Source: Desulfobacteraceae bacterium
Lineage (GTDB): Bacteria > Desulfobacterota > Desulfobacteria > Desulfobacterales > ETH-SRB1
DNA length: 43,265 nucleotides
Direction: 5' to 3'
NCBI GenBank assembly: GCA_030593145.1
Contig: JAUVHU010000010.1
Span: 1-43,265 of the forward strand
Made by a program: the position numbers and the translations under genes. Of this stretch, positions 26,042 to 35,234 are shown piece after piece. The notes under the pieces are model-generated. The model saw only the letters and a program-made list of their open reading frames with translations. It had not been told where the DNA came from and did no database searches. Within the stretch, counting starts at the first letter, position 1. Each line of letters starts with the position of its first letter.

Positions 26042-28975
26042 CTATGCCTCAGGAGCAGGTTTAACAATAATTACCGCTGCGTTATCGTTATTTAGATATT
26101 TTTTTGCCAGGACAGACAGCTCACCTTTTGTAATGGAATCATAATCATCCAGTATTGTTCTGCTCCATTCAAGCTGTTGTGAATGTTTTGCCGAACCTGA
26201 AAGAACTGTATTGAGCCAGTAATCATTACTTCGCATCATATCCTTAATACTTGTAAGTATGGGATCTACCGCGCGTCTTAATTCATCATTGTTTGGTCCG
26301 GTTTTAGCAAGATCCGATACAATATTTTTTATCTCGCTGATTATCATATCAATATCTTCAGGAGCCGCGTGCACAAAGGTTTGAAGTACGCCATATCCCG
26401 AATATACCCGACTTGCCGTGTTATAAGCAACAAATGAATAGGCAGCCCCCAACTTTTCCCGTATTGTTTCACGCAGCCTGTTTGACAAAATATCCGATAG
26501 AACAGAAAAAAGTCTTGTTCTGTGGATATCCCATAAATCTTCAGTCGGATAGGCAACAACTACAAGCCCTTTAGGTATTTTAGTCGCGACATTTATTTCA
26601 AGTAATTGAGCAACAGGGAATTCAGGCGAATCCGATCTTTTTTGCAAATGGATATTGCGTCTTGGAGAAAGGGTTCCAAGATATTCTGAAACTATTTCGA
26701 TTGTTGAATCAACATCAAAATCACCCACAATCGAAACTTCTAATGTGCCATGCCTTAGTGGAGCATCTATCCATGATTTAACATCATCAAGGGTCAAATT
26801 TTTGAACATATCATAAGGGGGAAGACCAAAACGGCTGTCACCTCCCGCCAGGAATCGCTTTCCCGTGAGGCTCATAGCGCCGTCAATAGAGCTGAAAAGC
26901 TTAAGGTACTTCTGCTGAAAACGTTCCATAGCAAGTTTAAAGGCATCTTTCCGATATCCGGGATCTGTCAAATGCGCATAAAGAAGCTGGAACAGCAACC
27001 GCACCTCTTTTGATACTGTTTTTCCTCTAAAATAAAATGATTCTTCACCAATACCAAAAATAACATTTGCGTTTTTTCCTGCCATTGCGCGCTCAATCTC
27101 GTCCCTGTCAAGTGTGCCAAGCCCGCTTTCATTTATCACAGCCCTGCTTAAAAAAGCGAGCCCGGATCTATTTAAAGGTTCAACAGATTTGCCTAAACCA
27201 AAAGACAGATTAACCAATACCTCATCAGCCTCAAAATCTGTTTTTTTGAGATTAAGACGCACATTGTTTTCAAAATCAACCTGAACAATACCAAGATCAG
27301 CAATCACTTTCCTGCTTATAACCTTCCCGTTTTTTTCAGGCTCAGACAGATAAGGAAAAACCACAGATTCCGTTTTTACCGGCCTTAAAACTTTTATGCT
27401 GCTGCTTTTGTTAAATGCGCCAAGTATCAGTTCTTCAGGATCAACGCCGGCAGATCCCAGCTCAACGTTTCCAGTTACAAGCACAAGCCTGTGCTCAGGC
27501 TGCCAGATCTTAACAAACAAATCATGCGTATCTTTTAATGTAAGAGAATCTATTACAAGGGCAAAAAGATTTTTTTTCTGCTCAGGCGACATGGAAACCA
27601 TACCTGTATTAAGGGCTCTGATTATTTCACGGGCCAGCGCCCCGCTGTCACGTGTCTGAGCCTTATTAAGCGCATTATCCAAATCCGACAAGAAATCTTT
27701 TTTCACCCTTTCAAGCTCAGATTTTGTGAAACCATACTTTAAAGCCTTTCTTAAGTTTTGCTCTATAAGCAAAAGTGATTTTTCCCAATTTTCCGGACTG
27801 CTCTTTGCTGTAATCTCAGTGAATTCTATCTGACCCATAAAAATTCCGGAACTAATCGATGCCGACGTAAATGGAGTGTCAGGTTTGCCGACCAATAGAT
27901 CCAGCCGGTTCTGAACTATACGATCTGCAATATCCTGAACCAGCAACCTTCTTTGGAAATCAAGAGAATCCGCTTTCTTTATAACTTTTTTCACAACCTC
28001 TATACTGACCGTTGTTTTCCCCGCTTCCTTTTCAAAATGATAAAATGCTTTAACACCATTATGGTTTATCTCTCCGATATAAGGCTCCTGTCTTGCCGGA
28101 GCCCTTGCCGATAAATCTGAAAATTTTTCTTCTATTAATGAAACTGCTGTCTTGACATCAAAGTCTCCAACCATAACAAGTATCATTTTTTCAGGTCTGT
28201 ACCAGTTATCATAAAATTCTTTTAACAGCTTTTGGTTGGCATTTTTAATCACATCCGCCATGCCGATGGGAAATCTTTTCGATATTTTTGCTTCAGGAAA
28301 CTCAAACTTCATGGTTGAAACAAATGTACGATAAGATACGGAATCACGAGTTCGCTTTTCAGCGAGAACAACCCTCCTCTCCCTGTCGATCTCAGACCCC
28401 AGTAAAAGTGCGCTGTCTGCAAAATCTTTCAGCACAGCAAGGCCGTTTTCAAGGCTTTCCCTGCTCCCTTGCGGCAAAAGAATATCATAAACAGTCTCAT
28501 AATATCCTGTATGAGCATTTGCGTCAGGTCCAAACTTCATGCCTATACTCTGAAAATACCTTACAAGCTCCCCTGGTTTAAAATGAGCTGATCCGCAAAA
28601 AAGCATATGTTCAAGAAAGTGCGCCAGGCCCTGTTGCTCGTCTGTCTCATACATAGAGCCAACCTGAACATTAAGATGCATACTCACCCTTCCCTTTGGC
28701 TTATGGTTTTCCATTAATACATATCTGAAACCATTTGGAAGCCTTCCAAATACAAGGGAAGGATCAGGAAAAAGTTCGCTCTTTTCGTGCGGCCATCTAT
28801 CAGAAGGCTGGATTTTTTCAACAACAGCATCAGCAACCGAAAGATATTTAAAACCATGGATACCGGCATTATTGTCTTTGCCAAAATTTATAGCTGGAAA
28901 AGATAATAAAATATTGACGGCAACAGTATATAATACAAGTTTTGCCGCAAAATTTCTGAAAATTCTTTTTGGCAT
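26042..28975 (-). CDS. M16 family zinc metalloprotease, secreted
   Basis: This 977-residue protein has the full pitrilysin/insulinase layout: an N-terminal active half, its linker, and a C-terminal inactive-type half. A signal peptide precedes it (hydrophobic residues 11-30, about FAAKLVLYTVAVNILLSFPA). The inverted zinc motif HFLEH (residues 119-123) is intact, and the third ligand Glu lies some 75-85 residues later. The second half begins near residue 545 and lacks HXXEH. It likely degrades peptides in the periplasm. It follows resB and is followed by the histone-like gene; spacing does not suggest a tight operon. Confidence 0.9.
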   Translation of the reverse strand: MPKRIFRNFAAKLVLYTVAVNILLSFPAINFGKDNNAGIHGFKYLSVADAVVEKIQPSDRWPHEKSELFPDPSLVFGRLPNGFRYVLMENHKPKGRVSMHLNVQVGSMYETDEQQGLAHFLEHMLFCGSAHFKPGELVRYFQSIGMKFGPDANAHTGYYETVYDILLPQGSRESLENGLAVLKDFADSALLLGSEIDRERRVVLAEKRTRDSVSYRTFVSTMKFEFPEAKISKRFPIGMADVIKNANQKLLKEFYDNWYRPEKMILVMVGDFDVKTAVSLIEEKFSDLSARAPARQEPYIGEINHNGVKAFYHFEKEAGKTTVSIEVVKKVIKKADSLDFQRRLLVQDIADRIVQNRLDLLVGKPDTPFTSASISSGIFMGQIEFTEITAKSSPENWEKSLLLIEQNLRKALKYGFTKSELERVKKDFLSDLDNALNKAQTRDSGALAREIIRALNTGMVSMSPEQKKNLFALVIDSLTLKDTHDLFVKIWQPEHRLVLVTGNVELGSAGVDPEELILGAFNKSSSIKVLRPVKTESVVFPYLSEPEKNGKVISRKVIADLGIVQVDFENNVRLNLKKTDFEADEVLVNLSFGLGKSVEPLNRSGLAFLSRAVINESGLGTLDRDEIERAMAGKNANVIFGIGEESFYFRGKTVSKEVRLLFQLLYAHLTDPGYRKDAFKLAMERFQQKYLKLFSSIDGAMSLTGKRFLAGGDSRFGLPPYDMFKNLTLDDVKSWIDAPLRHGTLEVSIVGDFDVDSTIEIVSEYLGTLSPRRNIHLQKRSDSPEFPVAQLLEINVATKIPKGLVVVAYPTEDLWDIHRTRLFSVLSDILSNRLRETIREKLGAAYSFVAYNTASRVYSGYGVLQTFVHAAPEDIDMIISEIKNIVSDLAKTGPNNDELRRAVDPILTSIKDMMRSNDYWLNTVLSGSAKHSQQLEWSRTILDDYDSITKGELSVLAKKYLNNDNAAVIIVKPAPEA

Positions 28976-29040
28976 GCTTCAAATCCTTTGATGTAAACGT
29001 TTCCTAAGAGCCTGTCCGAGAATATACTCGCAACATAAAA

Positions 29041-29096
29041 CAAAAAAAGCCTTCAGCTGCAAGTTTTATGGCATTGTGAGCTGAAGACTTTTTTTA
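29041..29096. terminator. Bidirectional intrinsic terminator after the histone-like gene
   Basis: CTTCAGCT (29051-29058) pairs with AGCTGAAG (29079-29086). A poly-A run on the left and a poly-T run on the right give T-runs in both directions. It lies directly after the minus-strand histone-like gene, and would stop that transcript before the protease gene. Confidence 0.8.
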
Positions 29097-29109
29097 AAAT
29101 AATAACTAA

Positions 29110-29562
29110 CTATTTTTTTACGTAAAGACCCCTACCCTTTGATTTAATATTACCCTTCTTTGCAAGTTTATATAAAGCATTGCTGAGCTGCCTTGATACA
29201 AGACCTGTCTTTTCTTTTAGCTTGTCAATAGAAACTCCGTTCCTGCTCCTTTTAATGGCTTCAAACACTATGTCAAGAACGGTCTTCTCTTTGGCGGGCG
29301 TCTTTTTTGTTTTCGATGTTTTTGCCTTTTTTGCAGAAGACTTGGATTTCACTGTTGCTTTTTTTGCAGCGGGCTTAGATTTCGCTGTTGCCTTTTTTGC
29401 AGCAGGCTTGGATTTCACTGTTGCCTTTTTTTTCTTTTTCACAGAAGAAGTTGTCTTGGATGTTTGAAGTTTATTTAGCCGATCCGCAACTTTACCCACC
29501 TGTTTTGAAAGCGATACAAGAGACTTGGATATTAATTTTAGTTGACTTTGCAATTTCTTCAT
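29110..29562 (-). CDS. Histone H1-like lysine/alanine-rich DNA-binding protein
   Basis: The 150-residue protein has three parts. Residues 1-35 look like a coiled coil (LQSQLKLISKSLVSLSKQVG). Residues about 40-90 are a Lys/Ala-rich tail with an 11-residue unit, KATVKSKPAAK, repeated three times with small changes. Residues 95-150 look like a small winged-helix domain (ETGL/ SRQLSNALYKLAKKGNIKS), so the protein may bind specific or structured DNA. It should act as a nucleoid protein. The ATG has a perfect AGGAGG five bases upstream, which suggests strong expression. Confidence is high for an H1-like basic protein and lower for the exact family. Confidence 0.8.
   Translation of the reverse strand: MKKLQSQLKLISKSLVSLSKQVGKVADRLNKLQTSKTTSSVKKKKKATVKSKPAAKKATAKSKPAAKKATVKSKSSAKKAKTSKTKKTPAKEKTVLDIVFEAIKRSRNGVSIDKLKEKTGLVSRQLSNALYKLAKKGNIKSKGRGLYVKK
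29335..29433 (-). repeat. Three 33-bp tandem repeats inside the histone-like gene
   Basis: The DNA shows three consecutive, nearly identical 33-base units that encode the KATVKSKPAAK-type repeat. The unit count could vary between strains through slippage. Confidence 0.7.
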
Positions 29563-29984
29563 CTATACCTCCTAAATTTTTTATAGCTCTATTAAAAGCT
29601 GTCTTAAAATATGACCGTTGGAACTCTCATTGAACAAAAAATAGCTCTTCGCAAACATTGAAGAGAACTCAGCATTTCCGCTTAACAACGAGACTGAAAG
29701 CCCACTCAACATACATGTTTAAAGTAACAAATAACATACAGTTTATTATAAGTCAACAAAATCTGTAATCAATAAAAGTATTTATTAGAAAATAACCATC
29801 TTCTCTCCCATGGTTCATAAACTCAATTTTAAAAAAAAATACCAGTGCCTTGAACAATTATTGACAATAAATTACTCATGTGCAAAATAATATTTTAATT
29901 CTTTTGACCAATATCAATCTTTCTTTCATTTCTAAGCACACAAACAATCACAATTAGTGAATTCGTAAAAAAGTTTTTACTTTT
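29563..29984. other. Divergent intergenic region between histone-like gene and pit
   Basis: No gene is seen. A TTGACA at 29861-29866 points toward pit but lacks a good -10 box at the right distance. The family C/D repeat end TGAATTCGTAAAAAAGTTT lies at about 29958-29976, and the palindrome GTAAAAAAGTTTTTAC occupies 29965-29980, ending four bases before the pit start codon. No Shine-Dalgarno sequence is visible for pit. Confidence 0.5.
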
Positions 29985-31208
29985 ATGTCAACAGAATATC
30001 TCATACTGATCGCAGGTTACATTTTAGGTTTTTACATGGCCTGGAACATAGGCGCTAATGATGTCGCCAATTCCATGGCTTCTGCCGTCGGAGCAAAAGC
30101 TATTACAATTCGCCAGGCAATCTTTATTGCGGGAATACTGAATATAGTCGGCGCCGTATTTATCGGATCACATGTAACAAACACAATCCGCAAAGGCATT
30201 GTCTCGGCTGAAATTCTCGCCGATCCGCATATAGCACTTATCGGCGCTCTTTCCGCTCTGCTGTCTGCCGCGTTATGGGTAAGCTTTGCCACTTGGAAAT
30301 CTTTGCCTGTATCTACAACTCATTCTATTGTAGGCTCCATGATCGGTTTTGGAATAATGGCGGGCGGGTTCTCGGTCATCCAATGGGGTAAGCTCGTTGC
30401 TATAGTTATGAGCTGGATCATATCACCGGTCTTCAGTCTTATCATTTCCTTTTTAATATTCAAATTTATTGTAAAATTTATTCTCTCAAAACAGAAAGCA
30501 TTTATCAGGGCGCTGAAATTATCCCCCTTTTTTATCGGTATTACTTGTTTTGTTGTTATTTCATCATTTCTTTTCAAAACACCTCTTGGTAAAAAACTTG
30601 CGATTGGAACTCCGTCGGCATTACTTATAGCGTTTGTTCTGGCCATCGTTCTCGGATTTGCCGGAATGCTTGTTTTAAAAAAATTTGTTAAAAACAAAAA
30701 AAACGGGGCGGAAGAAATCTTCAAGAGTATTCAGATCGGAACATCTTGCTACGTTGCGCTGGCTCAAGGCGCAAATGATGTAGCTAACGCGATCGGCCCC
30801 CTTGCAGTAATATATTTCCTTGTAAAAACAGGCAGTGTTGGGGTTACGGTGCCTGTGCCTCTTTTTCTACTCCTTTTCGGAGGCATAGGAATTGCCTGCG
30901 GAATTGGCATGGCCGGTGAGCGGGTCATGGAAACCGTCGGCAAAAAGATTACAACTCTTACTAATACACGTGGTTTCGCCGTTGAATTTGCCGCCGCGAC
31001 AACCGTTCTTGTCGCCTCAAAAATGGGGCTCCCGGTTTCCACAACACATGCGGCAGTCGGCGGCGTGATGGGTGTAGGGCTTGCGCGCGGGTTTGAAGCG
31101 GTCAACTTTAGAATAATAATCCAAATTATGATCTACTGGGTTCTGACCGTACCCATTTCCGCTATAACCAGCATGATAGTTTTTAAAATACTTCAATCAA
31201 TTATATAA
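29985..31208 (+). CDS. pit: PiT family inorganic phosphate transporter
   Basis: This is an inner-membrane symporter of the PiT/PNaS family (407 residues). The two family signatures are present: GANDVANSMASAVGAKA at residues 23-39 and GANDVANAIGP near residue 263. About ten to twelve helices surround a cytoplasmic loop. The partner gene immediately downstream is a PhoU-like accessory, as is usual for PiT proteins. Phosphate is the likely substrate; a small number of family members move sulfate, and this cannot be ruled out in a sulfate reducer. The start has no clear ribosome binding site because a short palindromic repeat sits there. Confidence 0.93.
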   Translation: MSTEYLILIAGYILGFYMAWNIGANDVANSMASAVGAKAITIRQAIFIAGILNIVGAVFIGSHVTNTIRKGIVSAEILADPHIALIGALSALLSAALWVSFATWKSLPVSTTHSIVGSMIGFGIMAGGFSVIQWGKLVAIVMSWIISPVFSLIISFLIFKFIVKFILSKQKAFIRALKLSPFFIGITCFVVISSFLFKTPLGKKLAIGTPSALLIAFVLAIVLGFAGMLVLKKFVKNKKNGAEEIFKSIQIGTSCYVALAQGANDVANAIGPLAVIYFLVKTGSVGVTVPVPLFLLLFGGIGIACGIGMAGERVMETVGKKITTLTNTRGFAVEFAAATTVLVASKMGLPVSTTHAAVGGVMGVGLARGFEAVNFRIIIQIMIYWVLTVPISAITSMIVFKILQSII

Positions 31209-31219
31209 AGGAGATAATT

Positions 31220-31888
31220 ATGCGTATACCCTTTTTATCGCTGTTTATCACTTCACCCTTTGACGGCCTTCTGGAACACGCAGAAAAAGTGAAAGAATGC
31301 GCATGGGCTTTTCAACAGGCCATAGAGTGTCATTTATCAAAGAAATGCGTAAGTTTTGAAGAATTCAGGCAGGAAGTTATTACGCTGGAAAGAGAAGCAG
31401 ATGCCATAAAGCGACGCATACGCGGGCACCTGCCAAAAGGAACCATGATGCCCATAGACAAATTTCAGTTGTTCAGATATTTAAAAGAACAGGACGGAGT
31501 TCTTGATACACTGGAAGATGCTCTTGACTGGATTTCCTACAGACCTGAACCGGGAATTCCTAAAGAGATTATAAAGGACTTTCTGCTTCTCGTTGACTTA
31601 AATATTGACCCCATCGAGGAAATGGGCAAGATGGTATTAGAAGCAAGAAATTACTTTAAAACATTTAATGAAACCCAGCGGGGTTTAGTCAAGGGAATCA
31701 TCCGTGAGCTGCGCGTCAAGGAACATGAAGCGGATAGGGTGGAACACAGGCTCAAACGAAGGATTTTTGAGATTAATTTAGACCCGGTTTCAACATTTCA
31801 TCTAATCAGATTGGTCGAAATAACCGGCTCCACAGCGGATCATGTTGAAAACTCCGGTGATATGATGAGAGCAATGATTGCTAAATAG
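31220..31888 (+). CDS. DUF47/PhoU-like Pit accessory protein
   Basis: The 222-residue helical protein matches the DUF47 (Pit accessory protein) family, a relative of PhoU that is nearly always encoded next to PiT transporters. Features include LEREADAIKRRIRGHLPKG, the metal-binding-like EQDGVLDTLEDAL and the C-terminal EITGSTADHVENSGDMM. It starts 11 bp after pit with a good AAAGGAG and should be co-transcribed. It probably adjusts transporter activity to phosphate supply. It ends with TAG, so TAG is used as an ordinary stop in this genome. Confidence 0.92.
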   Translation: MRIPFLSLFITSPFDGLLEHAEKVKECAWAFQQAIECHLSKKCVSFEEFRQEVITLEREADAIKRRIRGHLPKGTMMPIDKFQLFRYLKEQDGVLDTLEDALDWISYRPEPGIPKEIIKDFLLLVDLNIDPIEEMGKMVLEARNYFKTFNETQRGLVKGIIRELRVKEHEADRVEHRLKRRIFEINLDPVSTFHLIRLVEITGSTADHVENSGDMMRAMIAK

Positions 31889-32131
31889 AGTAGCCGTTCA
31901 CGGCTTGAAACTTGAAACTTGAAATTTGGGAGAGATGAAACTCAGTTCAAAAGAGTACAAAAGCAAAATTTCTAATTTCGTAACACTTTAGTTTTTTAAA
32001 AACGAATTCAAACTTACGGATTTGTTTTGAACTGCAGAATATCGAACGAGAAATTATGAATTTCGAATTAGCAATATCTTAACGAAAATAACCGAATTTT
32101 CAAAGCACTAAATTATTACCTGATTTACAAT
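31889..32131. other. Convergent gap between Pit accessory gene and ppiD
   Basis: No gene is seen. The hairpin GCCGT-TC-ACGGC at 31893-31904 is followed by the word CTTGAAA repeated three times. AAGCCGTGAACG in reverse appears at 8229. The right side contains CGAGAAATTATGAATTTCGAA-like half words, so it resembles the word-built repeats elsewhere. Confidence 0.4.
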
Positions 32132-34021
32132 CTATAAAAAATCCTTGTTTATTGTAATATCACTATCATTTTGTATTTGTAGCAGCCAATCATCAAATGC
32201 TGCAAGCTGTTTTTGTTGCAGCAATCCTTCCATAATGTTTGCTTTTTCTTTGTCAAAACCTTCCAGGGCAGGATCTTTTCTTTCCTTTAAGCTGATAACG
32301 TAATACCCCTTTGCCCCTTTGGTTATATCTTCAGGTGTTTTGTTTTGCTCTGAAAGACTGAAAGCAACCTCAACAAGTTCTCTTTCAGGCCCGATACCGG
32401 GCACAGAATCATTCCGTTTAAAAAAACCTGAAGTTGTTAAAATTACATCAAACTTCTTGCATTCCTCTGCAATGGATTTGCCGATTTTTAAATCAGACAG
32501 AAACTCCTTTGCATCCTTAACAGCCTTTTCGTCCTGCCTTACCTTGATTAGATCAGCAGTAACCCTTTCCATCACATTGTCTATCTCAGGTATCTTTGCC
32601 GGAATTTTCTCTACTACCTGAATAATATAATATCCATCACCAATATTCAGAACATCACTAAACTCCATAACCGATAGATTAAAAGCGGCTGATGCAAAGT
32701 CTTTGCGATATTTTACACCTTTGTCAGGGCCTTTTCTTGTAAAAAAACCTGTTGTCAACAGCTTAAGGTTTTGTTCCGCAGCAGCTTTTATCAGGTCATC
32801 CCCCTTAATAGCGGCATCATAAACAGCCCCTGCTTCATCATATGCATAATCGTTTGCCCTTATCTCCGTAAGCTTCTTTCTTATACTCTTTTTTGCTTCT
32901 TCAAGGAAAACTATGGATTCCTCATTTATCTTTTCAACCTTGATAATGTGCCATCCAAACCGTGTGAGAACCGGTTCGCTAATCTCTCCTGCTTTCAAGG
33001 AAAACGCCATATCAGCAAAAGGTTCCACCATTTGTTCCTTATTGAATGCTCCAAGGCGTCCTCCATCGTTTTTGCTTGGGCATGCGGAATATTGCCGGGC
33101 CAGCTCGCCAAAATCATCACCATCCCCAGCCTTCTTTAATATATCAAGAGCCTTGTTTCTTCCTTTTTCAACAGCTTCCGGGCCGGCATCCTGATCAATC
33201 TTTACAAGTATATGCCTGGCTTCAACGGTTTTATCTGTTCTAAATTTCTCTATGTTTGCTTCATAATAATCCTGCACATCATTGTCGGTAATATTGACAT
33301 TCGATTTATATGTTTCAGGATTAAATTGTAAAAAGCGTGCCTTGATCATGGGATCTGTTTTATAAGACTCTTTCCTGTCATTAAAATAAATCTTTACTTC
33401 ATCAGCGGAAACTTTGATATCTTTATATCTTTCAGGTTCAAACAGTACAAAATCTATATTTACAGATGCACTGCTCCAATTATACCATTCCATGGCTTCG
33501 CTGTCTGAAACCTTTATACTGCCCAATATAAGGACTCTTAACTTTTCTGTTAAAATAAGTTTTCTCTGATTATCCTCGAACTCTTCAGGAGTCAGGTTGT
33601 TGCGTTTTAAAACCTTTCTATAATAAGATTCGTCAAAAACGCCGGCTATCTGAAATGCCTCTATTTTTCTGATTGTGTTTGCAAGCTCTTTTCCCGAAAC
33701 CCTGATATTGAGCTTTTCCGCTTCCTGAAGTATAAGTTCTTGATTAATAAGAGTGTATAAAGCCTGTTTTTTTATCTGAAACATCTTTAATGTTTCATCA
33801 TTCAGGCTGTTGCCGAATCTCTGGCGCAACCGCTCAATAAGATTATCGTATTCCTCCCTGTATTCTTCAACAGTGATTGTCTCTCCATTAACAAGCGCAA
33901 CTCTGCCCCCTTTATCCGAACGAAAACTTCCAACTCCCCAAAAAACAAACACAAGAACAATTGCGCCTAAAATGATTTTAATAAGCCAGCTCTTGGCATG
34001 GTAACGCATTAATTTGAGCAT
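32132..34021 (-). CDS. ppiD: Periplasmic folding chaperone PpiD (SurA_N/parvulin peptidyl-prolyl isomerase)
   Basis: PpiD is anchored in the inner membrane and helps proteins emerging from the Sec translocon. One N-terminal helix spans about residues 15-30 (LGAIVLVFVFWGVGSF), followed by a SurA_N-type chaperone region (about 30-240). A parvulin domain (about 265-365) begins ARHILVKID and includes GGRLGAF and GWHIIKVE. Further SurA/PpiD-type C-terminal regions complete the 629 residues. The start ATG has AAAGGATG about ten bases upstream; a second Met four codons on is possible. It is convergent with the phosphate transport genes and divergent from the tRNA. Confidence 0.92.
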   Translation of the reverse strand: MLKLMRYHAKSWLIKIILGAIVLVFVFWGVGSFRSDKGGRVALVNGETITVEEYREEYDNLIERLRQRFGNSLNDETLKMFQIKKQALYTLINQELILQEAEKLNIRVSGKELANTIRKIEAFQIAGVFDESYYRKVLKRNNLTPEEFEDNQRKLILTEKLRVLILGSIKVSDSEAMEWYNWSSASVNIDFVLFEPERYKDIKVSADEVKIYFNDRKESYKTDPMIKARFLQFNPETYKSNVNITDNDVQDYYEANIEKFRTDKTVEARHILVKIDQDAGPEAVEKGRNKALDILKKAGDGDDFGELARQYSACPSKNDGGRLGAFNKEQMVEPFADMAFSLKAGEISEPVLTRFGWHIIKVEKINEESIVFLEEAKKSIRKKLTEIRANDYAYDEAGAVYDAAIKGDDLIKAAAEQNLKLLTTGFFTRKGPDKGVKYRKDFASAAFNLSVMEFSDVLNIGDGYYIIQVVEKIPAKIPEIDNVMERVTADLIKVRQDEKAVKDAKEFLSDLKIGKSIAEECKKFDVILTTSGFFKRNDSVPGIGPERELVEVAFSLSEQNKTPEDITKGAKGYYVISLKERKDPALEGFDKEKANIMEGLLQQKQLAAFDDWLLQIQNDSDITINKDFL

Positions 34022-34179
34022 TATGATTCATCCTTTTGATCCCGCAAAAGCAGAATAGTTTTTATGTTTTTTTTAAAATTCATCTTAAACCTTAAAAATC
34101 GTATTGAGACCTATGAAAATTATTTAAAACTGTCAACAAATTCCCGCTTTTTTTATAATCACCAAAATCAAAATAGATA

Positions 34180-34208
34180 TTGACAGACAAACATGTTTTT
34201 ATTATTTT
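34180..34208 (+). promoter_or_regulatory. Promoter of tRNA-Ala
   Basis: A perfect TTGACA -35 box (34180-34185), a 17-base spacer and TATTTT at 34203-34208 lie just upstream. Transcription would start about 4-8 bases before the mature tRNA 5' end. Confidence 0.6.
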
Positions 34209-34218
34209 ATATTTTTTT

Positions 34219-34294
34219 GGGGCTGTAGCTCAGATGGGAGAGCGCATGACTGGCAGTCATGAGGTCAGGGGTTCGATCCCCCTCAGCTCCACCA
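34219..34294 (+). tRNA. tRNA-Ala (anticodon GGC)
   Basis: The 76-nt cloverleaf is complete with encoded CCA. The acceptor arm GGGGCTG pairs with CAGCTCC including a G3-U70 pair, the hallmark recognised by alanyl-tRNA synthetase. The anticodon loop reads CTGGCAG with anticodon GGC. The T arm contains GGTTCGATCC. The accessory region begins right after this gene, as is common for tRNA-linked islands, but no att duplication was found. Confidence 0.97.
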
Positions 34295-34473
34295 AACACC
34301 TTTAAAGTCCTCTTTGAGGCACAATTTTATTTAATACACCTTTTTCCCCTTCAATACAACAAAATCCACTGCCTAAAATAGAGGTCCTGATTCCAAAGGG
34401 TTTCACCCGCCCAGAATCTGGATTCGGACTATTTCTGAATCCTTTAGTATCTGGAGTTAGAAGAAAATCGGTG

Positions 34474-34588
34474 TCAAAATCAACAGGCCCATGTTTTCCA
34501 ATAGCTCATAAAACCAGACAAAATATATATCTGCGATCTCCGCAAAAAACCAAAAACAAAACAAGAAACGCATAAAATCATGGGCGTG
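34474..34588. repeat. Repeat R1, copy 1 (about 115 bp direct repeat)
   Basis: The sequence is strongly similar to 36132-36244, in the same orientation, with shared blocks TTTCCAATAGCTCATAAAA, GCGATCTCCGCAAAA and CGCATAAAA. On the minus strand both copies could read MRF-x-F-x-FW-x-FAEIA, but copy 2 has a stop within it. Copy 1 fuses to the end of the RecG-like relic. Confidence 0.7.
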
Positions 34589-35010
34589 CTGAATTTCGGT
34601 TCTTTTCATTTCTCCATTCATCACAATAACTACTCTTTGGACTTCCCCGGTAACTTCCCCAGTAGCTTGTCCGGTACGCCAAATAACGGCTTTAAAAACA
34701 TCCCCTGTATAAAGTCAGGTTCTTTCAATTCCTTTTCGTTACATAAACGAATCATATCACGTGTTCCTGTCCCAAGACATTCGATGTAGCCGGCAAGATA
34801 CATGGGCTATGCCAATAAAGAATTGGCAGGGAAAGACCCATGGGGTTCTCGTAATTTGGATAGTGTTAAATTAGGTGGTAGTTGACCCGGATTCCATATT
34901 TCAAGCCTGTTTTTGAACAACATCACCTGTACACTTCCATTACTTGTGTAATCGCGGTGGACAATGGCGTTGACAAAGGTGCGGCTCATATCTGTTATAC
35001 GATTAGGCAA
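34583..35010 (-). pseudogene. Decayed RecG-like / ATP-binding (AlbA_2-HATPase type) regulator, C-terminal relic
   Basis: The minus strand begins with VNAIVHRDYTSNGSVQVMLF and LEIWNPGQLPP, typical of the C-terminal ATPase-like part of putative DNA-binding RecG-related proteins. The frame is broken by a TAG at 34807-34809, where the family has Glu (AEPMYLAGY). A frameshift follows near 34680: the in-frame reading VPDKLLGK changes to TGQATGEVTGEVQRVVI in another frame. The 5' half is absent, and the relic ends where repeat family A begins (35011). I infer loss by insertion or deletion at that repeat. Confidence 0.7.
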
Positions 35011-35153
35011 GTTTCAAAATGTTCAATTTTGTTCAAGATCAAGGAAGGCGACCAAATTTTAAATCAGGTTTAACCACAGGAATACATTGAGTATTTCGAT
35101 GATTAAAATTTGAGCCTGACGCAGATATTGGGCAAAAGGGAATGTTTTGAAAT
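35011..35153. repeat. Repeat family A, copy 2
   Basis: GTTTCAAAATGTT near 35011-35023 pairs imperfectly with AATGTTTTGAAAT near 35141-35153. Internal blocks (TTCAATTTTGTTC, AACCACAGGAATA, GAGTATTTCGA, CCTGACGCAG and GGCAAAAGGG) match copy 1 at 1-140 in order. The element lies between the truncated RecG-like gene and the hicB promoter. Confidence 0.7.
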
Positions 35154-35180
35154 TGGCTCGATTTTTCTTAATTTTTTGGT

Positions 35181-35209
35181 TTGACACTATAAATTTTAAT
35201 AGTTAAAAT
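35181..35209 (+). promoter_or_regulatory. Promoter of hicBA
   Basis: TTGACA (35181-35186) and TAAAAT (35204-35209) are separated by exactly 17 bases. The spacer contains CTATAAATTTTAATAG, a near-palindrome that could be the HicB operator, since HicB proteins usually repress their own operon. Confidence 0.7.
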
Positions 35210-35234
35210 AACCTCTAAAGCAATGGAGGTCAAT

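Noticed and set aside
29335-29433. Tandem repeats as a CRISPR array
   Set aside because: They are adjacent in-frame coding units with no spacers; no CRISPR or cas gene is in the window.
34580-34789. Plus-strand ORF of 69 codons
   Set aside because: It is the antisense of the RecG-like relic; the minus-strand reading is the one with family similarity.
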